64,000 nucleotides of DNA from Zhouia amylolytica. Lineage in GTDB: Bacteria > Bacteroidota > Bacteroidia > Flavobacteriales > Flavobacteriaceae. The stretch's first letter is position 1. Every line of letters begins with the position of its first letter. The notes under the pieces were generated by a model that saw only the letters and a program-made list of their open reading frames with translations, was not told where the DNA came from and ran no database searches. The translations under genes were made by a program, and so were the position numbers. Below are positions 41,867 through 51,193 of the stretch, piece by piece. The stretch lies in NCBI RefSeq assembly GCF_900116365.1, contig NZ_FPAG01000005.1:124001-188000 (forward strand). Reading direction: 5' to 3'.

Positions 41867-44497
41867 ATGATTAATAATTCATTTTATAGAAATGTATTTA
41901 AAATATCGGTAAATTTTTTAATAGGTTTATACACTAGCTTGAGTATTTCCCAAGATGTAACCAATTATAAAACTACCGAAGAATTAAAATATATTGGAAT
42001 GCCAGTTGGAGGCATTTGTACAGGCCAAGTTTATCTAGGAGGCGATGGACAATTGTGGTATTGGGATATTTTTAATGTTTCCATGTTAGATCCAGGTAAT
42101 GGTGGGGGACATCGATATTATAATAATCCTTTGACTCAAGATAAAAAATTTGAAAATGGTTTTGGATTAACCATCCGTCAAGGCAAAAAAGTAATTTCAA
42201 GATCGTTGAATAGCAAGGGATTCTCAAATATTAATTTTGTAGGTGAATATCCCATAGGGAAAGTTTTTTATAATGATGATAGATTGCCTGTCAGTGTAGA
42301 GCTTAATGCTTTTTCGCCATTTATCCCAACAGATGCTGAAAACTCAGGGCTGCCAGTAACAGTTCTTGAATACACCGTTAAAAATAATGATACAAAAAAA
42401 CTAGAAGTAGAATTAAGTGGCTGGTTACAAAACATGTCAAGTTATTGGAGCTCCAATAAAGTGGAAGGTGCCCATACCAATGAAATAATTTCAACTGATA
42501 ATTATACACGTTTAATTTGTAAAAGTGACGATGTATTAAAGGATCAATTGCCGGATTGGGGCTCTATGAGTTTAACACTAGTTGGTAAGGGAACGGGAAC
42601 AGCAAAGGCCCCAGATTTAAAAGGACTTCCGGTATATAATTCTGAGAACAATGCCCGTAAAGCTTCCATTGAACTTGGACAAAAATTAGTGGGGAGCGTG
42701 TCAGGAAAAACAATTTTAAAGCCAGGTGAGAGTAAAACCTTTAAATTTCACTTGAGTTGGTACTTTCCAAATATTCATCTATGGGATGGAGCGCATCATT
42801 GGAAAAATAAAGAAAATTTAAGGCATTACTATACCAGTAAGTTCTCTAATTCTTTAGAAGTTTCAGATTATTTGTTAGATAACCCATGGATTATTAAAAC
42901 TACTAAAAAATGGAACAAAACCTGGTATGATTCTACCTTACCTAAATGGTTCTTGGATAGAACTTTTATAAATGTGAGCACACTTGCTACAACAGCTTCT
43001 GTTCGATTTAATGACTTAATGGATAGGCCTGATAGTGAAGGACGTTTTTACACCTATGAAGGGGTTTATCTTGGTGAAGGAACTTGCACTCATGTTTTTC
43101 ATTATGAACAGGCAATGGGAAGAGTTTTTCCTAATTTGGCTCGACAACTCCGTCAACAAACTGATTTAGGTTTATCTTTTGATCAATCTGGAATCATTAA
43201 ATACAGGGGTGAATTTAGTAATTTAGGACGTCATGATGGTCGGGGATTTGCCATAGATGGTCATGCCGGGACAATAATGCGTATTTACAGAGAGTATTTG
43301 ATGTCTACAGATAAATCTTTTTTGGCAGACAATTGGAGTAAAATAAAAAAGGCTATACTGATTTTAATTAATCAAGATAAGGGTGTAAACGGAATTGCAG
43401 ATGGAATTATAGAGGGCAAGCAGTACAATACTTTGGATAGAACCTGGTATGGTAAAATATCTTGGATAAGTGGATTGTATGGTGCTTGTTTAAGAGCTGG
43501 TGCTGAAATGGCTGGAGAAATGGGGGATATTAAGTTCTCTAAACAGTGTGAAAGAATATCTCAAAAATCTTTTAAAAATATTTCTAAAGAGCTATTTAAT
43601 GGAGAATATTTTATCCAAAAAACAGATCCTAAACACCCTGAAGCTCCCAACTCAAATATAGGATGTCATGCCGATCAATTATTAGGACAATACTGGACTA
43701 CACAAACAGGATTGGGTGATATACTGCCAAAGAATGAAATTAAAAAGGCTCTTCAGTCTATAATGGAGTATAATTTTGTTAATAACTATGGGCGTTATCT
43801 TCAAAGCGCTGAAATTCCGGTTAGTCGTTATTATGCTGATGATGATGAGAAAGGTATTATTATGTGCACTTTTCCTAAGGGAGGAGCCACAAAAGCTCCG
43901 GGGCTTATAGAGAATGAATGGGAAAAACTGGTAGTTGGTTATTTTAGTGAGATCTGGACTGGACAAGAGCATCAATTGGCAGCAACAATGATTTCAGAAG
44001 GACTCCTTGAGGAAGGGTTGAAAATAGAAAGAGCAATACATGACCGATATGACCCAATAAAGAGAAACCCATTTAATGAAATTGAATATGGAAATCACTA
44101 TACAAGGGCTATGAGTGGTTATGCTCCGTTTATTTCTATTTCTGGATTTATCTATAACGGCCCGAAAGGTATTATTGGTTTTAACCCTAAATTCAACACA
44201 AATAACTTCAAGTCAGGATTTATTACTGCAGAGGGCTGGGGAAGTTTTTCTCAAAAAGTAAATGATTCCGAAAAACTAATTGAGCTTAAATTGAATTATG
44301 GGAAATTGAAATTAAATGAATTTAAAGTTCCTGTCCCTAAAGGGAAAAAAATAGAGAGAGTTCAATTGTCATTGGATAAAAAAAATACAGATGTAATTTC
44401 AAAAAAAGTTCAAAACGAGTTTTTATCAATAAAGTTTCAACCACAAAACCTTAAACAAGGCGATGAGCTGAAGTTAGTTATTCAATACAAATCTTAA
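41867..44497 (+). CDS. GH116-type glycoside hydrolase
   Basis: This 876-residue protein has an N-terminal signal peptide (ISVNFLIGLYTSLSISQ). A beta-sandwich opens with the GH116 hallmark IGMPVGGICTGQVYLGGDGQL, and a C-terminal (alpha/alpha)6 barrel follows. By analogy with GH116, the nucleophile is Glu near 404 (YLGEGTC) and the acid/base is Asp near 524 (NTLDRTWYGK). GH116 enzymes include beta-glucosidases, beta-xylosidases and other specificities. Its placement between two propeller enzymes and upstream of susCD suggests it trims the same glycan in the periplasm. Confidence 0.82.
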   Translation: MINNSFYRNVFKISVNFLIGLYTSLSISQDVTNYKTTEELKYIGMPVGGICTGQVYLGGDGQLWYWDIFNVSMLDPGNGGGHRYYNNPLTQDKKFENGFGLTIRQGKKVISRSLNSKGFSNINFVGEYPIGKVFYNDDRLPVSVELNAFSPFIPTDAENSGLPVTVLEYTVKNNDTKKLEVELSGWLQNMSSYWSSNKVEGAHTNEIISTDNYTRLICKSDDVLKDQLPDWGSMSLTLVGKGTGTAKAPDLKGLPVYNSENNARKASIELGQKLVGSVSGKTILKPGESKTFKFHLSWYFPNIHLWDGAHHWKNKENLRHYYTSKFSNSLEVSDYLLDNPWIIKTTKKWNKTWYDSTLPKWFLDRTFINVSTLATTASVRFNDLMDRPDSEGRFYTYEGVYLGEGTCTHVFHYEQAMGRVFPNLARQLRQQTDLGLSFDQSGIIKYRGEFSNLGRHDGRGFAIDGHAGTIMRIYREYLMSTDKSFLADNWSKIKKAILILINQDKGVNGIADGIIEGKQYNTLDRTWYGKISWISGLYGACLRAGAEMAGEMGDIKFSKQCERISQKSFKNISKELFNGEYFIQKTDPKHPEAPNSNIGCHADQLLGQYWTTQTGLGDILPKNEIKKALQSIMEYNFVNNYGRYLQSAEIPVSRYYADDDEKGIIMCTFPKGGATKAPGLIENEWEKLVVGYFSEIWTGQEHQLAATMISEGLLEEGLKIERAIHDRYDPIKRNPFNEIEYGNHYTRAMSGYAPFISISGFIYNGPKGIIGFNPKFNTNNFKSGFITAEGWGSFSQKVNDSEKLIELKLNYGKLKLNEFKVPVPKGKKIERVQLSLDKKNTDVISKKVQNEFLSIKFQPQNLKQGDELKLVIQYKS

Positions 44498-44711
44498 TTG
44501 TTTAATAAGATATATAGAAATCTAGGTGTTAGAAAGCTACCTTCTCAACTTTTCAATGATAAATAAAAATCAGATCTAAGTTAAATGTTAATCTTGGAAA
44601 TAATATGATATCAAGATATTGATCTTATGTTGTAATGAAAGGTTTTGAACTTGAGGTTTCCAAGTGTAAACTCAAAATATAGATGTAGAGTATTTAAACA
44701 AAAAATAAATT

Positions 44712-45695
44712 ATGAAATTAAAAATAGTTAATATATCGTATTTTTTTATAGCTATTATATTATTGGTAGCTTGTAAAAATGAGAAAGAAATAAAGCAGGT
44801 TAACAAGAGGAATAATGTTGAAAAGCCAGTAATAATAAGTGAATGGCAACATATTTTTAACCCTAATGATACCCGCTCAGAAATTGACACCACTTGGTAT
44901 ACCAACGATCATTGTTTTGCAAAAGGTAATGATGGTAAATGGCATGCCTATGGTATTATTGGTCATAAACCAGTAAACCCTTGGACAGGGGAAAACAAAC
45001 TTTTTCATATTTCTGCCGATAGTATTTCTCAATTGAAGTGGGAAGATCATGACTATGCTTTAACTGCCAAGGAAGGAGTCGAACGCGTCTTATGGGCTCC
45101 TCATGTGTATCAAGAGAATGGTGAAAACTATATGTTTTATAATATTGGTAACCTTCAAGAGAATGCACCAAATTACGCAAGCTGGGGACAACTCTGTATG
45201 GCAAAATCAAAAGATATGTTTGAATGGAAACGTCATGAACTTAATCCATTGTTTAGTGATCCAGGTCATGCTAGGGATTCTTATATATTGAAAAGTAATG
45301 GAGTGTATTATTTTTACTATACTCGAACTTATAGTGAAGTCGATCTACGTTCTTGTGTAGCTGTGCGTACCAGTCCGGATTTGAAACATTGGAGTGGACC
45401 TAAAATTGTACATATTCAGCCCTTTGAAGTAGACTGGGGAGGTGATGCTGAGAGTCCTTTCGTAGTAGAGAAAAATGGCATCTTCTACCTTTTTGTTTGT
45501 CGTGCAATGACAGAATATGATCAAACGCACGTGTACTACTCTAAGGATCCTACCAACTTTCCAAAGGAAAATTTAGTTTGCGAACTTCCTACTCATGCTT
45601 CAGAAATAATTAAAGTCAATGAGGATGAATGGTATATATCTACTACCGGATGGAACAAAAAAGGATTGTTTCTCGCCAAACTGGATTGGGAATAG
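44712..45695 (+). CDS. GH43-like five-bladed propeller lipoprotein (second copy)
   Basis: This 327-residue lipoprotein has its signal end at LLVAC. It carries the same candidate triad as the protein at 40849: Asp in WYTNDHCF, Asp in ARDSYIL and Glu in AESPFVVEKNG. Overall sequence is only moderately similar, so the pair may differ in linkage. It follows the GH116 gene after a 214-base gap without genes and is the last gene before a 14-bp inverted repeat and the susC control region. Function as a pentosidase is inferred, not shown. Confidence 0.75.
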   Translation: MKLKIVNISYFFIAIILLVACKNEKEIKQVNKRNNVEKPVIISEWQHIFNPNDTRSEIDTTWYTNDHCFAKGNDGKWHAYGIIGHKPVNPWTGENKLFHISADSISQLKWEDHDYALTAKEGVERVLWAPHVYQENGENYMFYNIGNLQENAPNYASWGQLCMAKSKDMFEWKRHELNPLFSDPGHARDSYILKSNGVYYFYYTRTYSEVDLRSCVAVRTSPDLKHWSGPKIVHIQPFEVDWGGDAESPFVVEKNGIFYLFVCRAMTEYDQTHVYYSKDPTNFPKENLVCELPTHASEIIKVNEDEWYISTTGWNKKGLFLAKLDWE

Positions 45696-45726
45696 AACTC
45701 CAATGGTTAATTAATTATACTTTGAT

Positions 45727-45762
45727 CTTTGTGGATAAAATCTAAATGTTTTATCCACAAAG
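45727..45762. terminator. Long inverted repeat closing the upstream operon
   Basis: CTTTGTGGATAAAA pairs perfectly with TTTTATCCACAAAG, giving 14 base pairs around an eight-base loop. There is no T run after the stem, so it may protect or define a 3' end rather than act as a classical terminator. It separates the enzyme genes from the susC control region. Confidence 0.6.
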
Positions 45763-45954
45763 TCCGATAAGTTCATTTTAGATATTTTTCCTAATATTTT
45801 AAAGTAGATGAAATGAGTTTTTTAAGAAGATATATTTTCGGAACTCTATAAGGAGTGAGACTAAGGAATTCATCAAGTATTATACTAAAATTTAAAACAG
45901 ATTTTAATTTTTTAGCATTTTAAGTTTGTATAATACAAAAAAATAAATACATTA

Positions 45955-45970
45955 GCTAAATCGATTTAGT
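45955..45970. promoter_or_regulatory. First LacI-type operator upstream of susC
   Basis: GCTAAATCGATTTAGT matches the shared palindrome at 15 of 16 positions. It lies 64 bp, about six helical turns, upstream of a second copy, which would allow a dimer-dimer loop. The 45696-46164 gap (469 bases) otherwise holds the hairpin at 45727 and a degenerate third copy near 45997-46012. No gene is seen in it. Confidence 0.8.
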
Positions 45971-46018
45971 AACCTTGTAAGGCCGGAATTTCAATAGCTA
46001 AATTTTTTTACATTTTTT

Positions 46019-46034
46019 GCTAAATCGAATTAGC
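46019..46034. promoter_or_regulatory. Second LacI-type operator upstream of susC
   Basis: GCTAAATCGAATTAGC matches the shared palindrome at 15 of 16 positions and lies 130 bases before the susC start. Together with the site at 45955 it makes susC the most heavily controlled promoter of the locus. Confidence 0.8.
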
Positions 46035-46164
46035 AAATTTAATAACATGAATATCAATTGCTTATGAAAAACAAACTTTAAAATTTTTTATGCACCACCA
46101 CTAAGTGATACACCACTCACTTTTGTTATTAATTAATGTTTAATCAACCATTAAATATCAAATT

Positions 46165-49100
46165 ATGATTAAAAAACTTTGCTTAACTCAAATATTCAAA
46201 AGACCGTATAACACCATGGTCTTATTGTTTACAGTATTAAGTTTTATACAGCTTAATGCTGCTAATGAATTTAATTTTCATGGAGACGATAATACTTTAC
46301 TTGAAAGTATTGATCAACAAACTATTACCGGAAAAGTAACCGATGTTAATAATATCCCTTTATCAGGTGTGAATATTATGATAAAAGGAACCTCTGTAGG
46401 TACCAATACTAATTTTGATGGTGAATATAGCCTCAAGGCTAAACCAGGCGATGTTTTAGTATTCTCTTACGTGGGTATGAAGTCCACTGAAGTAAAGATT
46501 GAGAGACAGGCTACCATTAATATAGTTTTGGAGGCTGATACAAGTCAACTCGATGAAGTTGTGGTTGTTGGATATGGATCTAAAACTAAAGCATCTCTAA
46601 CAGGAGCGGTAGAGGTTGTAACTGCAAAGGATATTGAAAGTAGACCAGCAACTAATATCTTAGCGACTTTACAGGGGTTGGTTCCCGGTGTTACCATAAC
46701 TAGATCAAGTGGTCAACCTGGTAGAGAAGGTTTCAATATAAATTTAAGAGGTATATCTTCAGTCAATGGAGGGAACACTCCTTTAATTCTTGTTGATGGA
46801 AATCCAGTTGATGATTTTAATACCATTAACCCAAAGGATATAGAGAATATCTCTTTCCTGAAAGATGCATCAGCCGCAATTTATGGATCTAGGGCTGCAG
46901 GTGGAGTTGTTTTGATAACAACAAAATCAGGAGCAAAAGGTAAACCCTCAATTAGGTTAACTGCGTTTACAGGTATGTCCTCAGTTCTAAATAAAATTGA
47001 ATATCCCAATATGATGGAGTATGCTTTAATGCATAGAGAAGCCGATATTAATAACGGCGTTGCACCATTTTGGAATGATGAAAGAATTAACTTAATTGAA
47101 CAAGGTTCGCCACCAGTGCGATTTGAAGGATACCCGGAATTCCAGTTTTTTCAAAGTACAGATTGGGTGGATGAAATGTATGGTACTGGAACACAACAAG
47201 ACTATAACCTAAGTGTTAGCGGAGGTGGAGATAATTCCAATTATTATTATTCAATAGGCTATAATAAGACAGATGGATTGCTAGAGAGCGCACCGGATAA
47301 TGCTGAGCGATTTAATATTAGATCAAATTATTCATTCAAATTATCTGATAAATTCAGAATCGATACAAAATTAGCGTTTGAGAGATTAAAAACAGAGGAA
47401 TTATATTGGCTTGATCGTGTAATAAACTCGGTCCGAATAACACCAATATTTTTCCCTGTTAAAACTCAAAGTGGAGAGAATTATTTTTCTCAATGGGGGT
47501 ATTCAAACCCTGTAGCTATGGCTAGAGAAGGAGCTCCCTTAGAACGTTGGACAAATAGATTCATTCCTAATTTAAAAGTTAATTGGGAATTTGCAAAAAA
47601 CATTCAATTTATAGGTCAAGCAGGGTTAACTTTTGAGAGCTATGACTCTAGAAGAATTACCACGCCTGTTCCTTATTACTTTTGGGATGATAAATTCGCG
47701 TATAATGAGTATGCAACCTATCCAAATAATGCCAACTACGGCTTTAGTAAAACAAATCAACGAAATTATTCAGCTCGATTACAATATGATAATTCATTTA
47801 ACGAAGTTCATACCGTTGGTGTGATGGTGGGGGCAACCCATGATGAATATGATAATGATTGGTTCAGTGCATATCGTGACAGGTTTATTACAGATGAATT
47901 ATTTACCCTAAATCTAGGAGATAAAGAAAATATGTCAAATAGTGGTGGAGGATACCACTGGGCGTTACAGTCTTTAATTTCTCGATTGAATTATAGTTAT
48001 AAAGGTAAATATATGTTGGAGGCTAATTTCCGATATGATGGAACTTCTAGATTTGAAAAGTCACAGCGCTGGAAGTTATTTAGTTCCTTACAAGCTGCTT
48101 GGCGTATTTCTGAGGAAGGGTTTATTAAGTCTTTGAATTTCTTCGACAACTTAAAACTAAGAGCATCATATGGAGAATTAGGAAACCAATCTGGGATAGG
48201 GCTTTATGATTATGTGCAAAATATTAATATTGGTGGGCAATATCCATTTGGTGATACGCAGAGAGCACAATCGGCAACCTTAGCAGGAATGGTCTCTACT
48301 AATAGAACCTGGGAAACCCTTATCTCTAGAAACATTGGTATTGATGCCAGTATATTCGATAGTAGATTGAACCTATCTTTTGATTACTATAAGAAAACAA
48401 ACAAAAATATGTTAGTAGGGGTAACCCTGCCATCAGTCTTGGGTGCTTCACCTCCATATACAAATAATGGAGAATTAGATTCTTGGGGTTGGGAACTCAA
48501 TGTCGGCTGGAATGATCAAAGCCATGATTTTCAATATGGAATGAACCTAGTGTTGAGCAATAGTGATAATAAAGTAACAAACCTTGGGGGATTTGATAAT
48601 TATGGACCAGGCTTTAATTCATATCGACAAGGGTATAGATCTAATTTATACTACGGTTTTGATTTTGATGGAATAATTCAAGATCAAGAGACATTGGATG
48701 CCTATAGGCAACTTGATGGTGTTCCTTCTAATATAGGTATTGGAGATGCGATGTATAGAGATGTTGATGGAAATGGTAGGATAGATGCTTATAGTGATGA
48801 GAGACAAAATGGAGATTTAGTTATTTTAGGTACAATGGATCCTCAATATTCATTTGGTGTAAATTTAAATGCTAAGTATAAAGGTTTCGATTTTAGCGCA
48901 TTTTTCCAAGGTGTTGGTAAGAGAACAGTTTTTAGAGAAAATGAAGCTAGAATTCCGTTTAACCAACCATGGTATCACCCGCCAAGACTTTTTTATAATA
49001 ATACATGGTCACCTGAACGTCCTGATGCTAAGTATCCAAGAATTTCCCATAGTAATATAAGATGGTGGAACTTCGCACATTCATCAAATAACAAGGAAAA

Positions 49101-49323
49101 TGGAGCTTATGTAAGATTAAAGAATATTCAAATTGGATATAGTCTTTCAGAACAAGTTTTAGGTAAAATCAATGGGGTTCAAAATTTTAGAATTTACCTG
49201 AGTGCAAATGATATTTGGGATTATCATAAACTTCCTGGGGGATATGATCCAGAAGATAACTCATGGGGTAGTAACTATCCTTTTGCCAAATCTATTGCTG
49301 TTGGTTTAGATGTAACATTTTAA
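46165..49323 (+). CDS. SusC/RagA-type TonB-dependent outer membrane transporter
   Basis: This 1052-residue protein has an N-terminal signal segment (MVLLFTVLSFIQLNAA). A carboxypeptidase-regulatory-like domain (ITGKVTDVNNIPLSGVN, about 52-130) follows. The SusC plug begins at LDEVVVVGYGSKTKASLTGA, and the rest is a beta-barrel ending in DVTF with the usual terminal aromatic residue. It imports oligosaccharides across the outer membrane with the SusD partner encoded next. Two LacI-type operators lie in its upstream region, so transport is switched on with catabolism. Confidence 0.96.
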   Translation: MIKKLCLTQIFKRPYNTMVLLFTVLSFIQLNAANEFNFHGDDNTLLESIDQQTITGKVTDVNNIPLSGVNIMIKGTSVGTNTNFDGEYSLKAKPGDVLVFSYVGMKSTEVKIERQATINIVLEADTSQLDEVVVVGYGSKTKASLTGAVEVVTAKDIESRPATNILATLQGLVPGVTITRSSGQPGREGFNINLRGISSVNGGNTPLILVDGNPVDDFNTINPKDIENISFLKDASAAIYGSRAAGGVVLITTKSGAKGKPSIRLTAFTGMSSVLNKIEYPNMMEYALMHREADINNGVAPFWNDERINLIEQGSPPVRFEGYPEFQFFQSTDWVDEMYGTGTQQDYNLSVSGGGDNSNYYYSIGYNKTDGLLESAPDNAERFNIRSNYSFKLSDKFRIDTKLAFERLKTEELYWLDRVINSVRITPIFFPVKTQSGENYFSQWGYSNPVAMAREGAPLERWTNRFIPNLKVNWEFAKNIQFIGQAGLTFESYDSRRITTPVPYYFWDDKFAYNEYATYPNNANYGFSKTNQRNYSARLQYDNSFNEVHTVGVMVGATHDEYDNDWFSAYRDRFITDELFTLNLGDKENMSNSGGGYHWALQSLISRLNYSYKGKYMLEANFRYDGTSRFEKSQRWKLFSSLQAAWRISEEGFIKSLNFFDNLKLRASYGELGNQSGIGLYDYVQNINIGGQYPFGDTQRAQSATLAGMVSTNRTWETLISRNIGIDASIFDSRLNLSFDYYKKTNKNMLVGVTLPSVLGASPPYTNNGELDSWGWELNVGWNDQSHDFQYGMNLVLSNSDNKVTNLGGFDNYGPGFNSYRQGYRSNLYYGFDFDGIIQDQETLDAYRQLDGVPSNIGIGDAMYRDVDGNGRIDAYSDERQNGDLVILGTMDPQYSFGVNLNAKYKGFDFSAFFQGVGKRTVFRENEARIPFNQPWYHPPRLFYNNTWSPERPDAKYPRISHSNIRWWNFAHSSNNKENGAYVRLKNIQIGYSLSEQVLGKINGVQNFRIYLSANDIWDYHKLPGGYDPEDNSWGSNYPFAKSIAVGLDVTF

Positions 49324-49334
49324 AAAGTGAAATT

Positions 49335-50987
49335 ATGAATTTAAAAAATATAATAATTGCCTTACTTGTATTAGTAATTACAAGTGCCTGTACAAAAGAT
49401 TTAGAGCTCTATCCGAAGGATCAAGTTTCAGATGGATCCTTTTGGAACAATCCAAGGGATTTTGAATTAGCTGCCAATGCATTTTATGGTAATTTACCTG
49501 GGTTTGCCTATCCTAGAGATACCGAGTCAGAAATCACCTTCGGTCAAGGACCTAACCAGCTTAGTAATGGGACTTACTTAGCTCCGGATGAATCTGGACT
49601 TTGGAATGGGGCATATGCATCCATAAGGGGAATAAATTATTTGCTTTTACAAAGTGAGAATTATCCTGAACCTAATGAAATTGGTAGGTGGGTAGGAGAG
49701 GCCTATTTTTTTAGAGCGTTTAATTATTTTAATTTATTAACCAATTATGGTGGCGTACCTATTGTGACCAAGGTTTTAGATACGGATAGTGAGGAGTTAG
49801 TAGCACCTCGTAATTCAAGGGACGAAGTAGCTGATTTAATTATTGATGACCTCCAGAATGCAATTGATAGATTACCAAATCAAAGTGATATTCCATCAAA
49901 TGAATTAGGGAAAGTATCCAAAGAGGCAGCACAAGCATTTTTAAGTCGAGTGGCATTGTTTGAAGGAACTTGGGCCAAGTTTCATGGAGGAAATAAAGCT
50001 AACGAGCGCTTAACAGTTGCAGCGCAGGCTGCAAAGGCAGTAATAGACGGAGGGCAGTTTAACCTGTTCGAAGAATTTGGAACAGAAGAAAGTTATAGAA
50101 AGCTTTTTATTGAAGCAGGTGAGGATTGCAACGAGGTAATTCTTTCAAGAAGATATGTGTTGGATATTAATGGTACTCATAATGCTACCAGATGGCTTGA
50201 ACAAAACATAATGAATCCTACACGTAGCTTGGTGGACGATTACTTATGTACAGATGGACTTCCGATAAGTAGCTCTCCATTATTTATGGGCTATGATTCT
50301 ATGGCATCAGAATTTGAAAATAGGGATCCAAGATTGAAGCAAACAGTATTGAAGCCTGGTGTTGAATATATAGGAGCAAATGCTACATTAACGACTTATG
50401 AAAAACCCAGACTAGAAGGGGCATTAACCCGAACAGGGTATACAAATTATAAGTTTTTAGGTGAAACCGAAGAATCATGGGCAGGTAGAGCCGAGTATGA
50501 TAATATTGTCTTTAGACTTGGTGAGGTGTTGCTTAATTATGCGGAAGCGAAATTTGAATTGGACGGGGCTATTTCTGATGCGGATTTAAATATATCCATT
50601 AATAAATTAAGAGACCGTGTTGGCATGCCACATTTAACCAATGCCCATGTAATGACAAATGGTCTTAGTATGCAGAATGAAATAAGACGTGAAAGAAAAA
50701 TTGAATTGGCTTGTGAAGGATTTCGATTTAATGATTTAATGCGCTGGAAGATTGCTGAGGATGAACTGCCAAAAGCTATTAAAGGGATAAAATTTGTTGG
50801 TACCGAATATGAAAGCGTATTTCCTGAGATAACCCCTGGTGTAAACTTTGAAGTTGACGCCGAAGGATATATTATAGCAGAATTAGCTTCAAATAGATTT
50901 TTCGATGATTCTAAGCATTACCTAAGGCCATTACCTAAAGTACAAATAAACTTAAACCCAAATCTGGAACAAAATCCAGGTTGGTAA
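49335..50987 (+). CDS. SusD/RagB-type surface glycan-binding lipoprotein
   Basis: This 550-residue protein has a lipoprotein signal (ALLVLVITSAC). The N-terminal TPR-like helices contain WNGAYASIRGINYLL and EAYFFRAFNYFNLLTNYGGVP. The C-terminal family end RRERKIELACEGFRFNDLMRW is present, followed by the typical PLPKVQINLNPNLEQNPGW-like tail. It forms the lid of the SusC channel and captures the glycan at the cell surface. It starts 11 bases after susC and is followed by a strong terminator, so susC-susD form a unit of their own. Confidence 0.96.
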   Translation: MNLKNIIIALLVLVITSACTKDLELYPKDQVSDGSFWNNPRDFELAANAFYGNLPGFAYPRDTESEITFGQGPNQLSNGTYLAPDESGLWNGAYASIRGINYLLLQSENYPEPNEIGRWVGEAYFFRAFNYFNLLTNYGGVPIVTKVLDTDSEELVAPRNSRDEVADLIIDDLQNAIDRLPNQSDIPSNELGKVSKEAAQAFLSRVALFEGTWAKFHGGNKANERLTVAAQAAKAVIDGGQFNLFEEFGTEESYRKLFIEAGEDCNEVILSRRYVLDINGTHNATRWLEQNIMNPTRSLVDDYLCTDGLPISSSPLFMGYDSMASEFENRDPRLKQTVLKPGVEYIGANATLTTYEKPRLEGALTRTGYTNYKFLGETEESWAGRAEYDNIVFRLGEVLLNYAEAKFELDGAISDADLNISINKLRDRVGMPHLTNAHVMTNGLSMQNEIRRERKIELACEGFRFNDLMRWKIAEDELPKAIKGIKFVGTEYESVFPEITPGVNFEVDAEGYIIAELASNRFFDDSKHYLRPLPKVQINLNPNLEQNPGW

Positions 50988-51065
50988 CGATTGATTGATT
51001 TGTTTTTAAACCATAACAATTAATTATACATAGATTAATTAGATTGGTTTGAGTTAGTTTAGTTT

Positions 51066-51091
51066 GGGGGAGTCTACAGACTCCCCTTTTT
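51066..51091 (+). terminator. Terminator after susD
   Basis: GGGGAGTC (51067-51074) pairs with GACTCCCC (51079-51086) over a four-base TACA loop and is followed by TTTTT. It separates susCD from the downstream DUF2961 gene, which must have its own promoter or depend on read-through. Confidence 0.92.
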
Positions 51092-51193
51092 AAAAAATAT
51101 TATACGCATTAGTTTGATTGTATAAGAGTTTAAAGTAAAGAAATGCATCATTCGTTTCGTAGAATGCCATTAATTTTTTGTAATACCTGTAAA

